A stretch of DNA of 61,974 nucleotides from an uncultured Coriobacteriaceae bacterium (lineage in GTDB: Bacteria; Actinomycetota; Coriobacteriia; Coriobacteriales; Atopobiaceae). The position numbers and the translations under genes were made by a program. The stretch covers positions 1-61,974 of the forward strand of contig CACYTH010000010.1 of the NCBI GenBank assembly GCA_902777325.1, in the 5' to 3' direction. Of the stretch, positions 23,539 to 31,643 are shown piece by piece. Under the pieces are notes generated by a model. The model was not told the origin of the DNA. It saw only the letters and a program-made list of their open reading frames with translations, and did not search any database. Every line of letters begins with the position of its first letter. The stretch's first letter is position 1.

Positions 23539-24846
23539 ATGCTCAAACGGCTTGGCCCCTCCGCCGTCACGGCGGGCGAGACCACCTCGGCAGCGCTCTT
23601 TCCCTCCAGGCTGGAGTTCAACGCGCCGGTGCATGGCACCTGGAACATCGTGCACATCGGCATGCTGGTGCCCGAGGCGCACCAGATCTACGTCTGCGCG
23701 CTCAACTGCATGCGCGGCGTGGTGCTCACGGCTGCCGAGATGGGTGCGCTCGACCGGTTCTCCTGCGTGGTCCTCAAGGAGGAGGACATCACGCGGGGCA
23801 CGGTCGAGCAGGTGACGCTCGACGGCATCCGCGACGTGCTGCACAGGCTGCCCAAGCTGCCGCCATGCGTCATCGTTTTTCCGGTGTGCACGCACCTGTT
23901 TCTGGGCGTGCCCATGGGACGGGTCTACCGCCAGCTGGAGGAGGAGTTCCCGCAGGTGGACTTTGTGCGGGCCTACATGGACCCCATCTCAAAGAAGCGG
24001 CTCATCCCCGACAAGCGCCTGCGCAAGGTGATGTATGACCCGCTGCCTCCCGCGGAGCCGGATCCCTCGCTGGTCGCGCTTCTGGGCAGCGAGTTTGCCC
24101 CCGATGCGGACAGCGACCTACGCACGATCCTGCGCTCCGGCGACCTTCGTCTGAGATCCATCCACGACTGCACCACCTACGAGGAGTTTCTTGGCCTCTC
24201 GCGTGCGGGCACCATCGTGAGCGTCTTCCCGTCCGGCGAGTGGGGCGCGCGCAGGACGGCCGAGCGCCTGGGACGCCCCCACCTCTACCTGCCTGCCACC
24301 TTTGACTACGACAAGATCGAGGCGCAGGAGGAGCGGCTCATCGGGCACTTCGGCCTGCCCCGACCGGACTATTCCGCCGAGCGCGCGTCCTGCGAGGAGG
24401 AGCTGGCACGCACGCTTGGCGTGGTTGGCGATGCGCCGATCGCCATCGACGCCGTGGTCCACCCGCGCCCGCTCGAGCTCGCCAGGCTGCTTTTGGAGCA
24501 TGGCTTCAACGTGCGCGAGGTCTATCTCGACGGCGTGAACGAGGAGGAGGCCGACGCGCTCGACTGGCTGCGCGAGAACGCCCCGGAGCTTGAGCTCTCC
24601 TCCACCATCCTGCCCGACCTCAGGGTGGCCCCACGCACGCGCGCGACAAAGACGCTGGCCATCGGCCCCAAGGCGGCCTGGTTCACCGGCACGGGCCACT
24701 TCGTCAACCTCGTGTACGGCGGCGGGCTCTGGGGCTTTGCCGGCGTGCGTGGCATGGCACGGCTCATGCGCGAGGCATGGGAGACCGAGAAGGACACGCG
24801 CGACATCGTGCCGCGCAAGGGCCTGGGATGCGTGAGCTGCATATGA
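23539..24846 (+). CDS. Nitrogenase component-1-like protein (alpha-like, module-1 type)
   Basis: The 435-residue protein corresponds to module 1 of the fusion at 16418. It has VCALNCMRG (Cys53, Cys57), an ITRG motif shared with the fusion (DIVTG there), and VFPVCTHLFLGVPM (Cys117), equivalent to the cysteine before the LIGDD-like loop. Near the C-terminus AWFTGTGHFVNLVYGG replaces the NifD FeMo-co-binding region, and no nitrogenase-type His/Cys cofactor ligand pair can be recognised. GGAGGTGA 5 nt upstream favours the ATG at 23539 over a GTG 9 nt earlier. Its stop overlaps the next start (ATGA). Probable heteromer with the following product. Confidence 0.85.
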   Translation: MLKRLGPSAVTAGETTSAALFPSRLEFNAPVHGTWNIVHIGMLVPEAHQIYVCALNCMRGVVLTAAEMGALDRFSCVVLKEEDITRGTVEQVTLDGIRDVLHRLPKLPPCVIVFPVCTHLFLGVPMGRVYRQLEEEFPQVDFVRAYMDPISKKRLIPDKRLRKVMYDPLPPAEPDPSLVALLGSEFAPDADSDLRTILRSGDLRLRSIHDCTTYEEFLGLSRAGTIVSVFPSGEWGARRTAERLGRPHLYLPATFDYDKIEAQEERLIGHFGLPRPDYSAERASCEEELARTLGVVGDAPIAIDAVVHPRPLELARLLLEHGFNVREVYLDGVNEEEADALDWLRENAPELELSSTILPDLRVAPRTRATKTLAIGPKAAWFTGTGHFVNLVYGGGLWGFAGVRGMARLMREAWETEKDTRDIVPRKGLGCVSCI

Positions 24847-25991
24847 GACGCACCAACCTGATTGTCCCCACCTACACCGGCGACGTCTCCGGGGCCTGCT
24901 CGGCGCTCTTCGAGCTGGGCGGCATGGTGGTGATCCACGACCCGTCCGGCTGCAACTCCACTTACAACACCCATGACGAGACGCGCTGGTACGACCAGGA
25001 CAGCCTCATCTTCATCACGGGCCTTGTCGAGCGCGACGCCATTCTGGGCAACGACGACAAGCTCGTGGCAGACGTGGTCGATGCGGCGCGCGAGCTCTCG
25101 CCGCGCTTCATCGCCCTCTGCAACTCGCCGATTCCCTTCATCAGCGGAACCGACTTCGCCGCCATCTGCAGGCTGGTCGAGCGTGCCTGCCACATCCCCT
25201 GCTTCTACGTGCGGACCAACGCCATGCATGACTACGTGGTGGGCGCCGGAAACGCCTTCGAGCAGGTGGCGCGCCGTTTTGTGGATGAGGCACCCGTGCG
25301 CGCGGGCACCCTCAACATCCTTGGTGCCACGCCGCTCGACCTGGGCGTTGCGGGCTCCGACGCGACGCTTCGTGCCTTTGCCGAGGACGCGGGCTTTGAG
25401 GTGGTCTCCTGCTGGGCCATGGGAAGCACGCTCGACGAGCTTGCCCGTGCGGCCGAGGCGGAGGTCAACCTGGTCGTCTCGGCCACGGGGCTCAAGGTGG
25501 CGCAGTACCTGCGCGAGCGCTTTGGCACGCCCTATGTCACGGGCCTGCCTGTAGGGGCCTTTGCCGAGCGCCTTGCGGGTGACCTGCGGCGTGCCGCACG
25601 TGACGGACAGTGCCTCTGGCCGCACAGGGACGCCCGTGCCCAGCGCGGGCGGGCGCCATGGGCGCTCGTGGGCGAGCCGATTGCGACAGGGTCCCTGGCC
25701 TCGGCCGTCGAGCGGGAGCTGGGCGTGGACGCGCGCGTCCTCTGCCCGCTCGAGGCGCACGCCGAGCTCATCGGTGCTGCAGATGCCCTCGTGGAGGGCG
25801 AGGAGGGCGTCGCCGAGGCGTTGCGCGGGGCCGAGGTGGTCGTGGCAGACGAACTCTACCGTCCCATCGTAGGTGAGGGGACGCGCCTCGTGGCATTGCC
25901 GCATCAGGCGCTCTCGGGCCGAAACGGGTGGAAGTCCGCCCAAGACCCGACGCGGGTCGACGTTCGCGCGCTGCTTGCGGGCCAGGCCTGA
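24843..25991 (+). CDS. Nitrogenase component-1-like protein (beta-like, module-2 type)
   Basis: The 382-residue protein parallels module 2 of the fusion: LFELGGMVVIHDPSGC (Cys37, GxxGC-type), THDETRW, a GLVERDAILGNDDKL segment nearly the same as the fusion's, and ALCNSPIPFISGTD with Cys93, the ligand that the fusion has lost. So this pair keeps the interface cysteines in both partners. It is the last gene of the operon. No obvious terminator follows in the 122-nt gap. I cannot tell whether this pair or the fusion is the catalytic unit. Confidence 0.85.
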   Translation: MRRTNLIVPTYTGDVSGACSALFELGGMVVIHDPSGCNSTYNTHDETRWYDQDSLIFITGLVERDAILGNDDKLVADVVDAARELSPRFIALCNSPIPFISGTDFAAICRLVERACHIPCFYVRTNAMHDYVVGAGNAFEQVARRFVDEAPVRAGTLNILGATPLDLGVAGSDATLRAFAEDAGFEVVSCWAMGSTLDELARAAEAEVNLVVSATGLKVAQYLRERFGTPYVTGLPVGAFAERLAGDLRRAARDGQCLWPHRDARAQRGRAPWALVGEPIATGSLASAVERELGVDARVLCPLEAHAELIGAADALVEGEEGVAEALRGAEVVVADELYRPIVGEGTRLVALPHQALSGRNGWKSAQDPTRVDVRALLAGQA

Positions 25992-26113
25992 CGCACCTTT
26001 GCGCACGCTTTCAGCCCTAATTCAGAAATGCGGTCCATTTTGCCCTCACGAGTCAAAAGTGGCTGCTACCATGGGCAATGGACCTAGACATGATAGAGCA
26101 TGGGAGATGAGGC

Positions 26114-27574
26114 ATGGCTTCTTCTCAAGACAGGCGCATTCGTCGCACGAGCACCGGGCGTAGCTCCTCGACGACCAAGCGCAACGCACAAAAGAGCAGC
26201 TCGGCCGCACGCAGCTCGTCTGCGCGCCGTACGGGCGCAAGCGGCTCCGCGCGCACGAGGACCTCTCGTCCGAGCTCGGCTGCGCAGCGCGGTTCCGCCG
26301 CGGGCGCGCGTCGTCCCTCGGACGGCCGTCGTCCGGCCGCCAACCGTCGTCCCGCGTCCGGCCGCAGGCCCGCGTCGGGGCGCCGTCCCCAGGCAAAGCG
26401 TCCGCGTCAGCCCATCCAGCTCACGCGCAACATGATGGTGGTTGCGGGCGTCGCAGCGCTTCTCGTGGTGCTGCTCCTGCATCATTTCCTGCGCTTCCGC
26501 GTGACGGTCAACGGCGAGAAGGCGACGGTCTGGCGTGGTGCCACCATCGAGAAGATCCTCGACAAGGGCCTGGCCGACCCGAAGCCCGGCAACCTGCTCG
26601 CGGTTGACGGTGCCGTGCTGACCGAGGGCGGGGGAGACCGCTGCTCGGCGGAGATCGACGGCACGCCGGCGGGCCTCGATGCGCGCGTGCACCGCGGTGC
26701 CGTGGTCACCATCGGTGACGGCAAGGACGTGACCGAGGACGCGAAGGTCATCGAGGAGACCATTCCCTACGGCACCTCCAACTCCAGCCGCGAGTTTGGC
26801 GACTACTGGACTGGCTCCATCCACCTGCTGTCCGACGGCGAGGACGGCGTTCGCACCGTGAGCACCGGCAAGGTATCCGGCAAGACGGTCTCCGAGATCA
26901 CCAAGCCCGCTGTCGACGCCGGCTACAAGATCTACACCGCCAAGCCCGACGACAAGGTGATCGCCCTCACCTTTGACGACGGTCCCTGGCCCGAGACCAC
27001 CGACCAGATTCTGGATATCCTCGAGGAGAACGGCGCCAAGGCGACCTTCTTCACCATCGGAAACCAGATCGCCGAGGTGCCCGATGCGGTCAAGCGCGCC
27101 CACGAGATGGGCTGCGAGGTCTGCACCCACACCTGGGACCACGCCGATGGCTCCGGCGGCGGCGTCGACCTCACCGCCATGAGCTCCGCAGAGCAGCTCG
27201 ACGAGGTCAAGAAGGGCTACGAGGCCATCGCCAACGTGATCGGCGAGGAGCCCCCGCACGTCATGCGCGCGCCGGGTGGCAACTTCTATGGTTCGATCAT
27301 CGATACGCTCTGGGACACCGTTGACGCAGAGATCGGCTGGGACGTGGACACCGAGGACTGGCGCCGCCCCGGCGCTGACGCCATCGCCGCGACCATCCTC
27401 ACCGTGCAGCCCGGCCAGGTCATCCTCATGCACGACGGCGGCGGTGACCGCAGCCAGACGGTCGAGGGCCTGCGCATGGCGCTCCCGCAGCTGGTGGAGC
27501 AGGGCTACTCCTTTGTCACCATCGACGAGCTCATCGCCTATGGCGCGCCCGACGGCGTGATCGACGTGGGATAG
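26114..27574 (+). CDS. Membrane-anchored polysaccharide deacetylase (NodB/CE4)
   Basis: The 486-residue protein has a long Arg/Ser-rich cytoplasmic tail (1-105), one membrane helix (about 107-126), a stalk/ubiquitin-like G5-type region (VTVNGEKATVWRGATIEKILDKG) and a C-terminal NodB domain. The five CE4 motifs are complete: TFDDGP (about 286), HTWDH, RAPGGNF, DVDTEDW and LMHDGGG. It probably removes acetyl groups from peptidoglycan GlcNAc or a wall glycan outside the cell, giving lysozyme resistance, as in PgdA. GGGAGATGAGGC precedes the start. TACCAT at 26067-26072 is a possible -10. Confidence 0.92.
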   Translation: MASSQDRRIRRTSTGRSSSTTKRNAQKSSSAARSSSARRTGASGSARTRTSRPSSAAQRGSAAGARRPSDGRRPAANRRPASGRRPASGRRPQAKRPRQPIQLTRNMMVVAGVAALLVVLLLHHFLRFRVTVNGEKATVWRGATIEKILDKGLADPKPGNLLAVDGAVLTEGGGDRCSAEIDGTPAGLDARVHRGAVVTIGDGKDVTEDAKVIEETIPYGTSNSSREFGDYWTGSIHLLSDGEDGVRTVSTGKVSGKTVSEITKPAVDAGYKIYTAKPDDKVIALTFDDGPWPETTDQILDILEENGAKATFFTIGNQIAEVPDAVKRAHEMGCEVCTHTWDHADGSGGGVDLTAMSSAEQLDEVKKGYEAIANVIGEEPPHVMRAPGGNFYGSIIDTLWDTVDAEIGWDVDTEDWRRPGADAIAATILTVQPGQVILMHDGGGDRSQTVEGLRMALPQLVEQGYSFVTIDELIAYGAPDGVIDVG

Positions 27575-27596
27575 GAACGTTTGCATGGCATGCGAA

Positions 27597-27630
27597 AGGC
27601 GCCCGACCAGAACAGGTCGGGCGCCTTTTT
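27597..27630 (+). terminator. Terminator of the deacetylase gene
   Basis: AGGCGCCCGACC (27597-27608) pairs perfectly with GGTCGGGCGCCT (27615-27626), followed by TTTT. Confidence 0.92.
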
Positions 27631-27657
27631 GGTTCCGGTTTCGCGTCGCGTCTGGCG

Positions 27658-28086
27658 CTAGACCTCGATGGTGGCCTCGGGCAGCTCGTTGCTCTCGCGC
27701 CACTGCTTGTAGGCGGCGAGCTCCTTCTCGTTGATCTTCATGACGAGGGCGATGACCGCGACGTCGTCGATGAGGCCCACGACGCCCATGTTGTCGGCGA
27801 TGAGGTCCTTCTGGGTTACCAGGTACATGAAGGCGCTCACGACGGTGGCGACGACCTTGGGCGACACGTCGGCGTACTCGCGGGTGACGTAGCTCTTGAC
27901 CATCGACGCCATCAGCGGGATGTTTGCGAGTGCCTCGCCGGCGCCGGCGGGCAGCTCCTTGATCTTCTGCTTGAGCTGTCCCAGCAGCTCGTCGACCTTG
28001 GTCGGGTCGTTCATGAGCTCCTGCGCCTGTGCGATGCCGTTCTCGATGACCTGCTGGATCTGCTCGGGGTTGAACTGCTCTGCCAT
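27658..28086 (-). CDS. DUF1232 (YkvA-like) protein
   Basis: The 142-residue protein ends in a DUF1232 domain: VKSYVTREYADVSPKVVATV, then YLVTQKDLIADNMGVVGLIDDVAVI. The first 60 residues are helical and charged. DUF1232 proteins are small, weakly membrane-associated proteins of unknown function. GGAGGGAG precedes the ATG at 28086. It is divergent from the NUDIX gene. Confidence 0.85.
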   Translation of the reverse strand: MAEQFNPEQIQQVIENGIAQAQELMNDPTKVDELLGQLKQKIKELPAGAGEALANIPLMASMVKSYVTREYADVSPKVVATVVSAFMYLVTQKDLIADNMGVVGLIDDVAVIALVMKINEKELAAYKQWRESNELPEATIEV

Positions 28087-28252
28087 GACGGTCTCCCTCC
28101 TCATGTGACGGGCGGCCCCAGTTGGGAGCCTGTGCCCCCAGTGTAGTTGTTGCGACGCGAGAGGGGGCCGGAAGCAGCCGCGCGCAGCCACGAGCGGACG
28201 TTTGTTGGGAGTTTGCGCTACCGTAGGGAGGACTTGAGAAACGGAGGCACCC

Positions 28253-28918
28253 ATGGCTACGCCGCGCATTGACACCGAGAAGACCAGGCAACTGCTGGAG
28301 ACGCCCTTCATCAGGGTCTACGATCTTGCCTACGACGACGGCACGCACTACTTCGATGCCTCGCGCCGCACGGCAGAGACGCTTCTGGCCCTGCGCCCGG
28401 AGGAGGAGCTGACGCAGACGCTGCCCGATGCCGTCAGCTGCTGCCTCATCTTGGAGGTGGCGGGCGAGGAGCCGCGCCTGGTGCTCTTCTACGAGTACCG
28501 CTATCCCACCGGGCAGTACATGCTCTCCATCCCCTCCGGCCTGATCGACAGCCGTGACGTGGGGGCGCCTGACCCCGTCGTGGCCTCCATGACGCGCGAG
28601 ATCGGCGAGGAGTGCGGCATCACGCTCGGGGTAGACGACGACATCTGGGTGGTGAGTCCCTTCCTCTTCAACACGCCGGGCTTCACCGACGAGAGCACTG
28701 CCCTGCTCTGTGCCGTGGTGCGGCGCGACGAGCAGATGCGGCTCGCGCACCCTGGCGCGGAGGGGACGGAGCAGTTTGGTGGCTTCGAGCTGCTCACACA
28801 TGACGAGGTCATGCGGGTGCTCACGTCGGGGCGCGACCCCAAGGGCCACTTCTACCCGATGGTCGCCTGGACGGCCATGAGCTACTTCGTCTCCGGAGCC
28901 TGGCGCGAGCGCACCTAG
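28253..28918 (+). CDS. NUDIX hydrolase
   Basis: The 221-residue protein has a NUDIX box with the core REIGEECGI. The loop between the leading GLIDSRD and the core is longer than the standard motif, as in some ADP-sugar pyrophosphatase-like members. The N-terminal TRQLLETPFIRVYDLAYDDGTHY and the strand LVLFYEYRYPTGQYMLSIPSGLID are like ADP-ribose/sugar-nucleotide hydrolases, so cleavage of a nucleoside diphosphate sugar is the best guess. GGAGG precedes the start. TACCGT at 28219 is a possible -10. Confidence 0.88.
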   Translation: MATPRIDTEKTRQLLETPFIRVYDLAYDDGTHYFDASRRTAETLLALRPEEELTQTLPDAVSCCLILEVAGEEPRLVLFYEYRYPTGQYMLSIPSGLIDSRDVGAPDPVVASMTREIGEECGITLGVDDDIWVVSPFLFNTPGFTDESTALLCAVVRRDEQMRLAHPGAEGTEQFGGFELLTHDEVMRVLTSGRDPKGHFYPMVAWTAMSYFVSGAWRERT

Positions 28919-29169
28919 GGCCCTACGCCCTCTGGGGCAGGACGACCTCGCGCAGACTGCCGACGATCACACTAAGCACGTAGGCGGCCGCATCCATCAG
29001 CACGATCGTGGAACCGACGGGCCGCGCCGCGTGTCTCCATTTTCCTACCTCAACATGAAAATGAAATCGGAATTCAGATCTATCACGAGACCGACGTCAT
29101 GCAAGAGGCAACCATGGAGCCATGGCAGCTATTGCGACTTTGCTGTGCATTCGGTTCTCAGGAGGCGCC
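28919..29169. other. Gene-free stretch between convergent genes
   Basis: No gene is recognised. On the minus strand 28925-29020 stays open and reads GSTIVLMDAAAYVLSVIVGS and on to a stop, like the hydrophobic end of a lost membrane protein, but without a recognisable family. An A+T-rich patch lies at 29040-29090. Confidence 0.4.
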
Positions 29170-30804
29170 TTAGCCTGCGTTCTCCTCGCCCTTCCTTGCT
29201 GCGATGCGTCCCTCGGGCTTCTGGTAGCTGGTGGGGACCGTGGGCTGGCACTTGTGCGAGAGGTAGTCGCAGAGGGCCGTGCCGGCGCTCGTGTCGAGGC
29301 ACGCGACGTTTGAGAGGTCGTCTGCGGCGAGCTTGGCGAGGGCCGTCTCGCCAAAGAGGGCCTTGCTCGTGATTGCGACGGTGTAGGTCTTGGTGGGGGA
29401 GAGGTCCTTGCCGCCGATGGCCTTGATGCGCGCCTCGGCGGGGCCCTCGTCGTCCTTGCCGGCACGTAGCTCGATGCTCATGCCGGCGATCTGGACGGGG
29501 GAGACCTGCGGGCCGGCAAGCTCCGCGGAAAGCGCGTCCTGCAGGTCCTTTCCGCTTGCCGTGACGGTGTAGAGGCGCGTCGAGGCGTGAGGGCAGCAGC
29601 CAAGGGCGTCGGCCCGTGTGACGTTGCCCTTGGCGAGGCCCGACGCAAGCGAGCCGGTGTCCACGATGGCTGCAGCCGCCGAGCCGTCAGAGCTACTCTG
29701 GGCCGTCCAGAGCACCGCGTCGGCTACGAGGTCGCCGAAGGCGCTCTCGCCGGTGTCAGAGGCCTTCGAGGGGATGTCGAAGCCGCTTGTGGCAAGCGCG
29801 GCCTTGAGCTGGGCGTCCGTCTCGATGTCGGTCTGGGTGACGAGGGCTGCCACCTGCTCGTCCAGGCCGTCGTAGGATCCGGCGTCGACGGACTTGGCGG
29901 CGGAGGTTCCCCGCTCCCAGGTGACCACGGAGGCGCTCGCAAGCCCCTCGGGGGTCTCGACTACGAGCGTCTCCTCGCCTGCGGCGTCCGTTGCCTGCGT
30001 CTGGGTCCACTGGGAGCCAGACACGTCCAGGACAAAGTCGATGCCGCTCACGCCCTGCGCAAGCTCCTGGGGGCCAAGGGAGCCCTCTGCCGTGGAACGG
30101 CCAAGGTCGCTCAGGCAGACGACGAGCAGGCAGCCTTGCCCGCGCAGCTCGTCGACGCACTTCTGGGCGACAGGGACGAGGGCGTCTGCGTCGGCCTTCA
30201 GGCCACGTGCCTCATAGGGGCCGACGTGCCCGAGGTCTTCCGGTGCGGTCAGCGCGAATATGCCCACCTGCCTGTTGTCACGCAGCTTGACCGTCTTGGT
30301 GGCCATGAGGGCGGTCTCGCCCGTGGAGCCGTCCACGAGGTTTGCCGAGAGCAGGGAGAAGTCTGCCTGGCTCAGTCGCTTGTCGAGGAGGCTTTGCCCG
30401 AGGGAGAGCTCGCCCGCGCTGCCGAGGGTGGCATCGAGGCCGGCTGCATTGAGGTAGGCCACGGGTACCTCGGCGTCGCTGAGGTCGAGGCCATCGGGGC
30501 TGGCAAGTGTGTTGCCGCTGTCGAGCAGCACCACGTCGTAGCCATCATCTTCGAGGTCGTGCGAGAGCTGGGTGATGGCGGCTATGCCGAGGCTCGTCTC
30601 GGAGGAGTCAAAGGAGCCTGCCATACCTGCCGTGTGCACGATGGCGACCTTCGACGGGATGATCTGGCCGACGGGGGTCTCCGGCTCCTCCTCGTAGATG
30701 GTGACGGTGGAGCAGGCGCAGAGCGCGAGACTCCATAGGGCGAGCATGAGCGCTGCCATGAAGCAGAGTGGCTTGTACTGATGAGATGTGGCGCGCAGGT
30801 GCAT
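29170..30804 (-). CDS. Degenerate 5'-nucleotidase-family lipoprotein
   Basis: The 544-residue protein has a signal peptide ending in a lipobox-like LCAC, so it is probably a lipoprotein on the outer face of the membrane. Its layout is that of UshA/5'-nucleotidases: an N-terminal metallophosphoesterase fold and a C-terminal 5_nucleotid_C domain (ESAFGDLVADAVLW and KTYTVAITSKALFG). The metal motifs are lost: HTAGMAG for HTNDxHG, LDSGNTL for xDAGDxx, GSAGE for GNHE, CLSDLG for LSHLG, and VSGSQW for GHSH. It is unlikely to be a hydrolase and may bind a ligand. The start is uncertain (GTG at 30813 possible); no clear ribosome site. Array B lies upstream. Confidence 0.78.
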   Translation of the reverse strand: MHLRATSHQYKPLCFMAALMLALWSLALCACSTVTIYEEEPETPVGQIIPSKVAIVHTAGMAGSFDSSETSLGIAAITQLSHDLEDDGYDVVLLDSGNTLASPDGLDLSDAEVPVAYLNAAGLDATLGSAGELSLGQSLLDKRLSQADFSLLSANLVDGSTGETALMATKTVKLRDNRQVGIFALTAPEDLGHVGPYEARGLKADADALVPVAQKCVDELRGQGCLLVVCLSDLGRSTAEGSLGPQELAQGVSGIDFVLDVSGSQWTQTQATDAAGEETLVVETPEGLASASVVTWERGTSAAKSVDAGSYDGLDEQVAALVTQTDIETDAQLKAALATSGFDIPSKASDTGESAFGDLVADAVLWTAQSSSDGSAAAAIVDTGSLASGLAKGNVTRADALGCCPHASTRLYTVTASGKDLQDALSAELAGPQVSPVQIAGMSIELRAGKDDEGPAEARIKAIGGKDLSPTKTYTVAITSKALFGETALAKLAADDLSNVACLDTSAGTALCDYLSHKCQPTVPTSYQKPEGRIAARKGEENAG

Positions 30805-30926
30805 GATGCTCACGTCCAAGGTGCGAGGTCTCTGGAGTCTGACCGATATCTTCTCACAAGCCTGCGACGCAATCAGGACGACTGTGGATATGGATGGCAA
30901 AAGGCTCCGGTGAGAGAAGGTGCGAC

Positions 30927-31102
30927 GGACCAGTGGGGCCGTTCTGGCACCCAGCAGCGACTGGTCCGTCGCTACGGACGGAACGGAGGCCGGTTCCGTC
31001 TCTCGGAGCGGACCAGTGGGGCCAATAAGGAGCCCCACTGCAACTGGTCCGTTGCTACGGACGGAACGAGGGCCGGTTCCGTCTCTGGGAGCGGACCAGT
31101 GG
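30927..31102. repeat. Tandem 83-bp hairpin repeats (array B)
   Basis: Units begin with GGACCAGTGG at 30927, 31010 and (partial) 31093, an exact 83-bp period. Each full unit holds the dyad GGACCAGT/ACTGGTCC (30927-30934 with 30960-30967 in unit 1) and a GACGGAAC/GTTCCGTC-type dyad. These are the same two dyads as array A at 11.9 kb, but with a longer, different loop in the first dyad. Confidence 0.85.
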
Positions 31103-31142
31103 TGCAGCTCCGGCACCCAACCGGCGCCCGTCCTCCAGACAG

Positions 31143-31169
31143 AAAAAGCCCCGCACCTGGGTGCGGGGC
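31143..31169 (-). terminator. Terminator of the ferredoxin gene
   Basis: GCCCCGCAC (31148-31156) pairs with GTGCGGGGC (31161-31169). The minus-strand tail is TTTTT. Confidence 0.88.
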
Positions 31170-31222
31170 CATCCGATAGCCGTATGTGGCTGTCTGGTGC
31201 CTAGAGATTGGCGAGTCCTAAA

Positions 31223-31402
31223 CTAGTCCTCGATCTCGATGGCGCCAACCGGGCAGGTGTCGGCGCAGGCGCCGCAACCAACGCAGTCGTCCTCGTTGGC
31301 GACCGTGGCGACATCCTCGACCTCGATGACACCCATCGGGCAGGCGTCGGCGCAGGCACCGCAGGCGATGCAGGCATCAGCATCAATGATAGGCTTAGAC
31401 AT
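31223..31402 (-). CDS. 2[4Fe-4S] ferredoxin, clostridial type
   Basis: The 59-residue protein has two CxxCxxCxxxCP motifs (CIACGACADACP and CVGCGACADTCP), eight cysteines in all, for two low-potential [4Fe-4S] clusters. It is very acidic. It serves as a soluble electron carrier, for example between pyruvate:ferredoxin oxidoreductase and acceptors, and is a plausible electron donor for the NifH-like reductase of this genome, though not co-located with it. AGGAGAGGGG precedes the ATG at 31402. Monocistronic, with its own terminator. Confidence 0.95.
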   Translation of the reverse strand: MSKPIIDADACIACGACADACPMGVIEVEDVATVANEDDCVGCGACADTCPVGAIEIED

Positions 31403-31600
31403 GGGTTACCCCTCTCCTGGGTTGGTTTACAGTATCCCCTTGTTTGGAGAGTATCACGTACGGGCCCATCAATCGATTGTTTACCAAAGGTGACTTGTAG
31501 GACTTATGAAACCGCAGGTAGATGCCCAAATTTGAGCACCTCCGAGGAAGAATTCTTTCTCTGATAGCTTTCATCGGAAGCATCGAACGCCAAAGAAGAA

Positions 31601-31622
31601 GCGCCCCGCCGAAGCGGGGCGC
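31601..31622 (-). terminator. Terminator of the lactate permease gene
   Basis: GCGCCCCGC (31601-31609) and GCGGGGCGC (31614-31622) pair around CGAA. The minus-strand tail is pyrimidine rich (TTCTTCTTT). Confidence 0.75.
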
Positions 31623-31643
31623 CAACCAGTGTATGGGTTGTGC

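Larger units (their letters stand above)
30805..31222. other. Intergenic region holding repeat array B and the ferredoxin terminator
   Basis: This 418-nt gap has no gene. Open frames across it are made by the repeat. It holds the tandem hairpin array (30927-31102) and a minus-strand terminator (31143-31169). Confidence 0.7.

Noticed and set aside
15660..25991. True nitrogenase (nitrogen fixation) locus
   Set aside because: No NifB, NifE/N of normal type, V-type or Fe-only subunits are present, the component-1-like proteins are shorter and lack recognisable FeMo-co ligands, and the NifH-like protein is of the shorter nitrogenase-like type.
26084..28849. 921-codon minus-strand frame across the deacetylase, DUF1232 and NUDIX genes
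   Set aside because: It crosses three well-supported genes and two terminators and encodes no recognisable domain.
28925..29030. C-terminal end of a lost membrane protein on the minus strand
   Set aside because: The stretch is open and hydrophobic but only about 30 residues long, with no family motif; too little to call a pseudogene.
30927..31116. N-terminal extension of the nucleotidase-like lipoprotein through the repeat array
   Set aside because: The extension is translated repeat sequence (GPVAVG-type peptides also appear at array A), and it would put a signal peptide in the middle of the protein.
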